A stretch of DNA of 6,183 nt from JACCTH01 sp035250485. Lineage in GTDB: Bacteria; Actinomycetota; Acidimicrobiia; Spongiisociales; ZC4RG35. The notes beneath the pieces are model-generated. The model was given only the letters and a program-made list of their open reading frames with translations, was not told the DNA's origin and did no database searches. Shown in pieces: positions 1 to 5,155 of this stretch (its first letter is position 1; each line of letters opens with the position of its first letter). A program made the position numbers and the translations under genes. The stretch covers positions 1 to 6,183 of the forward strand of contig DATFFB010000047.1 in the NCBI GenBank assembly GCA_035250485.1. Reading direction: 5' to 3'.

Positions 1-324
1 TTGATGGCCGAGCTCGTGGCCGACAACCGAGATGTCTACTGGGTGGGGATGCCGATCGTGCGCTCGGATTCGTTTCGTGAGAAGGTGGCGACGATGAATG
101 AGATCTACGAGTCCGAGGCCGCCGCTCACCCCGGGGTGAGCTACATCAACAGCTGGGAAGTCTTCACCGGGCCGGATGGCGGCTTCTCGGAGTACCTGAC
201 CAACGACGAAGGCGACCTAGTCGATATGCGCCTGAACGATGGCATCCATCTCACGACCGCAGGCGGAATCAGACTGGCGCGGGTGGCTTTGGCCGAGATC
301 GAGAAGAATTGGCAGCTCCCATGA
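1..324 (+). CDS. SGNH-type hydrolase, DUF459-like, C-terminal part (5' end outside window)
   Basis: Probable esterase or acyl hydrolase of the SGNH/GDSL superfamily; the substrate is unknown. The visible 107 codons carry the C-terminal half of the fold: a strand reading VYWVGMPIV (residues 12-20), a helix with MNEIYESEA (32-40), PGVSYINSW (44-52), and the block V motif DGIHLT (80-85), where Asp80 and His83 would complete the catalytic triad. The pattern 'VYWVGMP ... DG ... V.MR..DGIHLT.AG' resembles DUF459 proteins as I remember them. Those proteins are a few hundred residues long, so the nucleophile serine and the Gly/Asn blocks should lie left of the window; the TTG and ATG at its edge are probably internal codons. 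The stop overlaps the next gene as ATGA, so the two are likely translationally coupled. The superfamily is fairly sure; the exact family is less so. Confidence 0.75.
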   Translation: MMAELVADNRDVYWVGMPIVRSDSFREKVATMNEIYESEAAAHPGVSYINSWEVFTGPDGGFSEYLTNDEGDLVDMRLNDGIHLTTAGGIRLARVALAEIEKNWQLP

Positions 325-1544
325 GCGTCCCCCGGCGGGTTCTCGTCACACTGATGACGAGCCAGGCGCTCTTCTCGGCCGGGTACGTAACGATGGTGTC
401 GGTTCTGGGACTCCTCGCCGCCGACCTCACCGGTACCGATCGTTGGGCCGGACTTCCGAACGCGGCACTGACGTTGGGAACGGCGGCGATGGCGGCTCCC
501 CTGGCGAGGAGGGCACTGGCCAAGGGACGCCGTCCAGCCTTGTGGGCGGGTTATCTGATCGGGGCGGCGGGGGCGGTGGTCGGCTTCGTCCTCAGCCAGA
601 GCGGGGCGTTCATTCCTTTTTTGTTGGCTTTGGTGCTAGTGGGAACCGGTCAAACCGCAGCGCTCCAGAGCCGTTTTGCGGCGGCCGACCTGGCAACCCC
701 CGAGGAGCGGGGTCGGGTGATCTCGCTGGTGGTCTGGGTCGGGGCTCTGGGCGGAGTGGTGGGTCCCAGCCTCGGGGCCTGGGAGAACGCATGGGGTCTG
801 GAGCAGGGGTTCCGCACCTGGACCGCCCCACTTCTCGTGTCCGTACTGCTGCTCGTATTGGCCGCGGTGGTGGTGGCCATCTGGCTCCGACCCGACCCGC
901 TGATGGCGGCGCCGGGGCAAAAGACGGATACGACCCCGCGGCCGACGATCGGGACCACCTGGAGGGCGATCAGGACTCGCCCCCTGGCTTTGCTCGGAAT
1001 CGGGTCCATCGCCCTCAGCCAGGCGGCGATGGTGGCGGTGATGACGATGACTCCCTTGCACATGCGCGACCATGGGCAGGCCGAGCTATCGGGGGCAGTG
1101 ATTGCCCTCCACGTCCTCGGCATGTTCGGCCTCTCGCCGGTGGTGGGGAGGATCGTCGATCGCTACGGGCCGTTGCGATCGATCCGGCTCGGAGCAGCCA
1201 TCCTCGGCACCGGGGTGGTGGCGGCGGTGATAGCCGGATACCAACCGGCTCTGATCTTCGCCGGCCTCTTTCTCCTCGGCCTTGGTTGGAGCTTTGGGCT
1301 GATTGGTGGTTCGAGCCTGCTGGTGGCAGCCAGCGGTGACGAGTATCGAGTGGCGAGTCAGGGCTTGGCCGATGCGGTTTTGTCAATACTGGGAGGCAGT
1401 GCCGCCTTTGCCTCCGGTTTCGTGAAAGAGAGTTTCGGGTTCCACTGGCTCTCGAATCTCGCCCTCGCCCTTGCCCTGACGGTGGCGATTTGGGCATCCT
1501 CCCGACTCCGGGTGAGGCAGGTAACGGCCGTCAGCCGGGGTTAG
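321..1544 (+). CDS. MFS transporter, 12 predicted TM helices
   Basis: Integral membrane secondary transporter of the major facilitator superfamily, 407 residues from this ATG. About 12 hydrophobic segments are visible, roughly at residues 9-32, 46-64, 72-91, 96-116, 133-153, 168-188, 225-247, 256-278, 288-306, 309-335, 347-368 and 376-394. A hydrophilic central loop (about 190-222) separates two six-helix halves. The second half has a good motif A copy between helices 8 and 9 (GRIVDRYGPLRSIRLG, 276-291); the copy between helices 2 and 3 (ARRALAKGRRPALWAG) is degenerate, without the usual Asp. The start is set at ATG 321 because it forms a 4-base ATGA overlap with the upstream stop; an in-frame TTG at 309 would add four residues. 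The substrate cannot be read from the sequence; a drug or metabolite exporter is plausible but is a guess. Confidence 0.85.
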   Translation: MSVPRRVLVTLMTSQALFSAGYVTMVSVLGLLAADLTGTDRWAGLPNAALTLGTAAMAAPLARRALAKGRRPALWAGYLIGAAGAVVGFVLSQSGAFIPFLLALVLVGTGQTAALQSRFAAADLATPEERGRVISLVVWVGALGGVVGPSLGAWENAWGLEQGFRTWTAPLLVSVLLLVLAAVVVAIWLRPDPLMAAPGQKTDTTPRPTIGTTWRAIRTRPLALLGIGSIALSQAAMVAVMTMTPLHMRDHGQAELSGAVIALHVLGMFGLSPVVGRIVDRYGPLRSIRLGAAILGTGVVAAVIAGYQPALIFAGLFLLGLGWSFGLIGGSSLLVAASGDEYRVASQGLADAVLSILGGSAAFASGFVKESFGFHWLSNLALALALTVAIWASSRLRVRQVTAVSRG

Positions 1545-1554
1545 CATCGAAGCC

Positions 1555-1875
1555 GTGACCCCTCCCCAGCCCCCTCAGATCACTCCCGAGCAAAGGACTG
1601 CGGCTCTGGCCAAGGCCGGCGAGGCGCGACGGATCAGAGCCGAGATCAAGGAACTCCTCAAGACCGGGTCCTTAACTATCGGCGAGGTCTTCGATCGGGC
1701 GCAATCGGAGGACTACGTCGCCGGGCTAAAAGTTGAGTCGCTGCTCGAGTCATTGCCGGGAATGGGAAAAATCGGAGCCAAGCGTCTGCTCGAATCGTTG
1801 GAGATTGCCCCCAACCGCCGGATTCGGGGTCTGGGCGATCGGCAGCGGAAAGCCCTTCTCGCCGCCCTCGGCTGA
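1555..1875 (+). CDS. mihF: Integration host factor, actinobacterial type (mIHF)
   Basis: Small DNA-binding nucleoid protein of 106 residues, about the size of M. tuberculosis mIHF (Rv1388). It is unrelated in fold to the HU-like IHF of proteobacteria. It binds and bends DNA and shapes nucleoid structure; it was first known as the host factor for phage L5 integration. Visible features are a basic N-terminal helix (about 11-36, PEQRTAALAKAGEARRIRAE), a helix-two-turn-helix-like region with the SLPGMGKIGAKRLLE stretch (66-80), and the highly conserved tail IAPNRRIRGLGDRQRKALL (84-102). The GTG start lies 10 bases after the MFS stop. No clear Shine-Dalgarno precedes it, so the start rests on protein length and homology. 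The position directly before gmk matches the mycobacterial order. Identity is very secure. Confidence 0.95.
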   Translation: MTPPQPPQITPEQRTAALAKAGEARRIRAEIKELLKTGSLTIGEVFDRAQSEDYVAGLKVESLLESLPGMGKIGAKRLLESLEIAPNRRIRGLGDRQRKALLAALG

Positions 1876-1877
1876 GG

Positions 1878-2444
1878 TTGGCTGAACCACACCGGGGACG
1901 GCTTTTTGTCATCTCCGGTCCTTCGGGAGCGGGGAAGTCTTCGGTCGTCAAGGGACTGCGCCAGCGCCGCCAGTTCTACTTCTCAGTCTCGGCTACCACC
2001 CGCGATCCTCGCCCAGGCGAGGAACACGGTGTCCACTACTGGTTCATCGCTCCGCATGAATTCGAGAAGCTGATCGAAGCGGGAGAGCTTCTGGAGTGGG
2101 CCGAGTACAACGATCGTCGATACGGAACGTTGCGAAGCCCGGTGCTGGAGAACCTCGGGCTGGGAACGGATGTCCTCCTCGAGATCGAAGTGCAGGGCGC
2201 TCGAAAGATAAGGGAGTCCTACCCCGAAGCAGTCATGTTCTTCGTGGTCCCGCCAAGCATCGAGGATCTGGAAGCCCGCCTACGGCTGCGCGCCGACACA
2301 TCGGAGGATGAAATCGAACGGCGGTTGCTGATCGCCCGACGCGAGATCGCCGAGGCTAAAGGTGTGTTTGATTTTGTGATCACCAACGACGATCTCGAGC
2401 GATGCATCGCGGAAGTAGACCAACTGATGTCGGCGGTAGAATGA
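1878..2444 (+). CDS. gmk: Guanylate kinase
   Basis: Cytosolic enzyme that phosphorylates GMP (and dGMP) to GDP with ATP, feeding GTP and dGTP pools. The 188-residue length is normal. Walker A is GPSGAGKSS (14-22). The GMP-binding region is SATTRDPRPGEEHGVHYWF (38-56) followed by EWAEYNDRRYGT (73-84). A Walker B-like strand reads DVLLEIEVQGA, and the basic lid RLRLRADTSEDEIERRL follows. All key positions appear intact. The start is taken as TTG 1878, two bases after the mihF stop and seven codons before the first conserved strand (LFVISG). No ATG or GTG is close by; the only nearby purine run, GAGG at 1874-1877, abuts the TTG with no spacer, so initiation probably depends on coupling to mihF translation. 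The stop overlaps an ATG in another frame (ATGA), which is not a gene. Confidence 0.96.
   Translation: MAEPHRGRLFVISGPSGAGKSSVVKGLRQRRQFYFSVSATTRDPRPGEEHGVHYWFIAPHEFEKLIEAGELLEWAEYNDRRYGTLRSPVLENLGLGTDVLLEIEVQGARKIRESYPEAVMFFVVPPSIEDLEARLRLRADTSEDEIERRLLIARREIAEAKGVFDFVITNDDLERCIAEVDQLMSAVE
2419..2434 (+). repeat. 16-bp direct repeat, copy 1 (end of gmk)
   Basis: ACCAACTGATGTCGGC occurs here inside the last codons of gmk (encoding QLMS) and again, identically, at 2690-2705 across the coaBC start. The two copies are 271 bases apart and bracket rpoZ. Identity stops abruptly on both sides (G versus A upstream, G versus T downstream). Confidence 0.85.
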
Positions 2445-2468
2445 GCAATCTCCAACCAGACAGGTCCT

Positions 2469-2690
2469 ATGAAGATCGAGGATGTCATCGACAACATCGG
2501 CAACCGATTCGCAACCGTGGTCGTTGCCGCCCGGAGGGCTCGCCAAATCAACGCCTACTACAGCGGGCTCGGCTCCAACGAGGGGAAAAACATCCCCCCG
2601 CAAGTGAACAGCCTCTCCCGCAAGCCCCTAACCATCGCGATGGAGGAAATCGCCGGAGGCATGGTTCAGGCAGAGCACGTCGAGGAGTAA
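2469..2690 (+). CDS. rpoZ: DNA-directed RNA polymerase omega subunit
   Basis: Small subunit that clamps the beta' subunit and aids RNA polymerase assembly and stability. It has 73 residues, shorter than the mycobacterial (about 110) and E. coli (91) proteins. The omega core is clear: a leading helix IEDVIDNIGNRFATVVVAARRARQINAYY, with the signature AARRARQIN at about 20-28, then the C-terminal block KPLTIAMEEIAGGMV (about 52-66). Relative to the mycobacterial protein it lacks the long N-terminal extension. The start ATG 2469 sits 24 bases after the gmk stop; no earlier ATG, GTG or TTG exists in this frame before the in-frame gmk stop, so the short N-terminus looks real. A weak AGG (2462-2464) precedes it by four bases. 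The stop lies seven bases before coaBC. Confidence 0.93.
   Translation: MKIEDVIDNIGNRFATVVVAARRARQINAYYSGLGSNEGKNIPPQVNSLSRKPLTIAMEEIAGGMVQAEHVEE
2682..2687 (+). promoter_or_regulatory. Ribosome binding site for coaBC
   Basis: GAGGAG lies within the last rpoZ codons, ten bases before ATG 2698. It is one of the clearest Shine-Dalgarno sequences in the window and supports that coaBC start. Confidence 0.6.
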
Positions 2691-2705
2691 CCAACTGATG
2701 TCGGC
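2690..2705 (+). repeat. 16-bp direct repeat, copy 2 (coaBC start)
   Basis: Second perfect copy of ACCAACTGATGTCGGC. It starts at the last base of the rpoZ stop codon and covers the coaBC ATG and its next codons (MSA). The ATG TCG GC portion is read in the same register as in gmk at 2427, so recombination between the copies would remove rpoZ and join gmk in frame to coaBC. Confidence 0.85.
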
Positions 2706-3876
2706 TCTTTCGGGTCGGCGCATCGCTTTGGTCGTCACTGGCGGCGTGGCGGCTTACAAGTCGGCCTACCTGGCCCGGCTGCTGGTAGAAGGTGAAGCCG
2801 AGGTGAGGGTTGTCATCACCGAGGAAGCCACCAACTTCATTGGTCCCACCACCTTTGCCGCCATCACTGGCCAGCCCGTGGTGCGATCCCTGTTCTCCTC
2901 CGGTCAGGTAAGTCCCCACACCGAGTTGGGCCGGTGGGCGGAGGCCATCATCGTTGCCCCCGCCACTGCCGCCACTCTGGCCCGCCTCGCCCTTGGGATC
3001 TCGGAGGAGGCGGCGAGCGCCACCCTGCTGGCCTCGACCGCCCCCGTACTCCTCGCTCCGGCGATGCATACCGAGATGTGGGAGAACCCCGCTACCCAGC
3101 GGAACCTCGCCCTTCTCCGTCAGGACGGTCGGTCGGTGGTGGGACCCGAGACGGGGGCGCTGGCCGGAGGCGATGAAGGCATCGGTCGCATGGCCGAGCC
3201 GGAGGCGATCGTCGAGGCGTTGATCGACCTGCTCGCGGGGCCTTTGAGCGGTTTGACAGTCCTGGTCACGGCAGGCGGAACCCGCGAGGCGATCGATCCG
3301 GTTCGATTCCTCGGCAACCGCTCCTCAGGCAAGATGGGCCACGCCATCGCCGACGAGGCTGCTCGCCGGGGAGCTCGCGTGCATTTGGTTACCGCCGCTG
3401 ACCGGAGGTCGCATCCCGCCGTTGATCTTATACGGGTGGAGTCGGCCCAAGAGATGGCGGAGGCAGTCGACAAGCTCGATGTCGATATCGCCATCATGGC
3501 CGCGGCCGTCGCCGACTTCCGGCCCAGAGACCCCCGAGGTTCAAAGCTTTCCCGGAGCGAGGGACCACCAGATATCGCTCTCGAGCCCACCCCAGACATC
3601 CTCAGCGCGGTCCTCTCCCGGAGCAAGCGGCCCTTCGTGGTCGGTTTCTCGGCCGAAACTTCGAACATCTCGCGGGCGGTCGACAAAGCGCTGCGCAAGG
3701 GGAGTGATCTCACGGTGGCCAATGACGTGGATGAGCCCGGAGCCGGATTTGGAGTCGATACCAACCGGGTTTCGATCATCTCCGCCGATGGCGACGTGGA
3801 GGAATGGCCACTCCTTTCCAAACAGGAAGTGGCGGCCCGGCTCTGGGACCTGATTCAGAGCCGTCTCAATCCGTAG
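2698..3876 (+). CDS. coaBC: Bifunctional phosphopantothenoylcysteine decarboxylase / phosphopantothenate-cysteine ligase
   Basis: Two steps of coenzyme A synthesis in one 392-residue protein (also called Dfp). CoaB joins cysteine to 4'-phosphopantothenate using CTP; CoaC, an FMN enzyme, decarboxylates the product to 4'-phosphopantetheine. The N-terminal CoaC domain (1 to about 180) shows TGGVAAYK (14-21), the catalytic His74 in SPHTELGRWA, APATA (87-91), and PAMH (121-124) where E. coli has PAMN. The substrate clamp reads AGGDEGIGRM (156-165), with Gly157 where E. coli has Cys158. The CoaB domain shows TAGGTREAIDPVRF (191-204), GNRSSGKMG (206-214, Asn207 matching E. coli Asn210), AAAVADFR (268-275), Lys283 in SKLSR (matching E. 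coli Lys289) and ANDV (341-344). Both activities are expected. ATG 2698 is supported by the GAGGAG upstream. From memory, mycobacterial CoaBC also has PAMH and lacks the cysteine. Confidence 0.96.
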   Translation: MSALSGRRIALVVTGGVAAYKSAYLARLLVEGEAEVRVVITEEATNFIGPTTFAAITGQPVVRSLFSSGQVSPHTELGRWAEAIIVAPATAATLARLALGISEEAASATLLASTAPVLLAPAMHTEMWENPATQRNLALLRQDGRSVVGPETGALAGGDEGIGRMAEPEAIVEALIDLLAGPLSGLTVLVTAGGTREAIDPVRFLGNRSSGKMGHAIADEAARRGARVHLVTAADRRSHPAVDLIRVESAQEMAEAVDKLDVDIAIMAAAVADFRPRDPRGSKLSRSEGPPDIALEPTPDILSAVLSRSKRPFVVGFSAETSNISRAVDKALRKGSDLTVANDVDEPGAGFGVDTNRVSIISADGDVEEWPLLSKQEVAARLWDLIQSRLNP

Positions 3877-3879
3877 GAG
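3875..3879 (+). promoter_or_regulatory. Shine-Dalgarno-like AGGAG before metK
   Basis: AGGAG overlaps the coaBC TAG stop and ends two bases before ATG 3882. The spacing is short, but no other purine run of this quality lies near the alternative ATG 3906, so it favours the earlier metK start. Confidence 0.4.
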
Positions 3880-3881
3880 CG

Positions 3882-5087
3882 ATGGCGGTAAGCTCTCGCC
3901 CACTCATGCGCCGATGGTTCTTCGCGTCGGAGTCCGTCACCGAGGGGCATCCCGACAAGGTCGCCGACGCCGTTTCCGATAGCGTGCTCGACGCTGTCCT
4001 CGCCCAGGATCCCGAAGGGCGCGTGGCGTGCGAGACGCTTGTCACCACCGGCAAAGCCGTAGTGGCAGGAGAGCTCAACACCACCGCCTCGATCGAGCCC
4101 GAAAAGGTCGCGCGCGAAGCAATTGCCGACATTGGCTATGTCGGCGACGCAGAATTTTCGGCCGATTCGATCGAGGTCATCGTGCTGGTTCACCAGCAGA
4201 GCCCTGATATAGCCGCGGGTGTGGAGCGGGCCGAGGAGGCTCGCTCCGGGTCGACCGATATCTACGACCTTATGGGAGCGGGTGATCAAGGAATCATGTT
4301 CGGATTCGCCGTCGATGAGACTCCCGAGCTGATGCCGCTGCCGATCCAGCTCGCCCATCGTCTGGCGGAAAGACTGGCCGAGGTGCGACGGAATGGGACC
4401 CTTTCCTACCTCCGGCCCGACGGTAAGACCCAGGTAATGGTCGAATACCAGGAGCGCCGGCCGGTGCGGGTGGCGAGCGTTCTCATCTCCGCCCATCACG
4501 CCCCCGGAGTCGATTTGGAAAATGAGATGAGAGCGCACCTCTGGGAGGAAGTAGTGGTGCCCTCGATCCCTGATTCACTGCTCGACCGCAAGGCAGCGTT
4601 CTACGTGAACCCTTCAGGCCGTTTTGAGGTCGGCGGGCCCCACGCCGACACTGGCCTCACCGGACGCAAGATCATCGTCGATACCTACGGCGGCTACGCC
4701 CGCCACGGCGGAGGCGCGTTCTCTGGCAAAGACCCGACCAAGGTCGACCGCTCGGCCACATATGCCGCTCGCCACGCCGCCAAGAACGTCGTCGCAGCCG
4801 GTCTGGCGTCGAGATGCGAGGTTCAGCTCGCCTACGCCATTGGCCGGGCGGCGCCCTTCTCGATCCACGTTGATACCTTCGGGACTTCCCAGATTTCTCC
4901 CGAACGCCTCGAAGAACTGGTGGCTGAGTTCTTCGACTTCCGCCCCCAGGCCATCATCGACCGGCTGGACCTCCGTCGGCCGATATATCGACCCACCGCG
5001 GCTTACGGTCATTTCGGGCGCTCCGAATTCCCCTGGGAGTCGACCACGGTCGCGCCCGACCTAGCCGCGGCCGCCGCCTCTCTCTGA
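3882..5087 (+). CDS. metK: S-adenosylmethionine synthetase (methionine adenosyltransferase)
   Basis: Cytosolic enzyme making S-adenosylmethionine from methionine and ATP, with hydrolysis of the bound tripolyphosphate; the family works as dimers or tetramers. Its 401 residues are close to the family norm. Visible landmarks are FASESVTEGHPDKVAD (14-29, with ATP-binding His23 and Asp25), the first signature GAGDQGIMFG (132-141), TPELMPLP (147-154), the LRPDGKTQV strand (177-185), NPSGRF (243-248), GLTGRKIIVDTYGG (258-271), the second signature GGGAFSGKD (276-284), KVDRSA (287-292), and the closing RPIYRPTAAYGHFGR (366-380). All three domains appear complete. The start is ATG 3882, five bases after the coaBC stop with AGGAG just upstream. 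ATG 3906 (MRRWFFASES) would shorten it by eight residues and also fits the family, so the first eight residues are uncertain. The last residues (DLAAAAASL) are low-complexity alanine. Confidence 0.97.
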   Translation: MAVSSRPLMRRWFFASESVTEGHPDKVADAVSDSVLDAVLAQDPEGRVACETLVTTGKAVVAGELNTTASIEPEKVAREAIADIGYVGDAEFSADSIEVIVLVHQQSPDIAAGVERAEEARSGSTDIYDLMGAGDQGIMFGFAVDETPELMPLPIQLAHRLAERLAEVRRNGTLSYLRPDGKTQVMVEYQERRPVRVASVLISAHHAPGVDLENEMRAHLWEEVVVPSIPDSLLDRKAAFYVNPSGRFEVGGPHADTGLTGRKIIVDTYGGYARHGGGAFSGKDPTKVDRSATYAARHAAKNVVAAGLASRCEVQLAYAIGRAAPFSIHVDTFGTSQISPERLEELVAEFFDFRPQAIIDRLDLRRPIYRPTAAYGHFGRSEFPWESTTVAPDLAAAAASL

Positions 5088-5104
5088 CCATCCACGAACC
5101 CAGG

Positions 5105-5133
5105 GTTATTGATCCGGGAAACCCCCCGATAAC
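5105..5133 (+). other. Interrupted hairpin between metK and priA
   Basis: GTTAT (5105-5109) pairs with ATAAC (5129-5133), and CGGG (5115-5118) pairs with CCCG (5125-5128) around the loop AAACCC. The 5' arm carries a five-base bulge, TGATC (5110-5114). This gives nine base pairs, beginning 17 bases after the metK stop. No T-run follows, so it is not a standard intrinsic terminator. It could be a processing, attenuation or translation-control structure, or chance in GC-rich DNA. Confidence 0.35.
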
Positions 5134-5155
5134 AGCCCAGAGAACCGAACTCGCG

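Noticed and set aside
239..1339. Long + strand open frame (366 codons) overlapping the MFS gene
   Set aside because: It is the shifted frame of the MFS coding sequence; the product is Gly/Arg/Pro-rich low complexity with no recognisable domain, typical of GC-rich shadow frames.
2441..2698. Frame starting at the ATGA of the gmk stop and ending at the TGATG of the coaBC start
   Set aside because: The junctions look tempting, but it is the shifted frame of rpoZ, which has clear omega motifs; the alternative product is Arg/Gln/Pro-rich without a known fold.
3120..3821. Antisense open frame of 233 codons opposite coaBC
   Set aside because: Mirror of a strongly conserved coding region; Ser/Arg/Ala-rich product, no ribosome site, no motif.
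3804..3881. An upstream in-frame ATG that would extend metK into coaBC by 26 codons
   Set aside because: It would overlap coaBC by more than 70 bases and add residues not seen in the SAM synthetase family; ATG 3882 or 3906 gives a normal N-terminus.
3855..4538. Antisense open frame of 227 codons opposite metK
   Set aside because: Opposite a complete and well-conserved metK; the composition and lack of motifs fit a chance open frame in GC-rich DNA.
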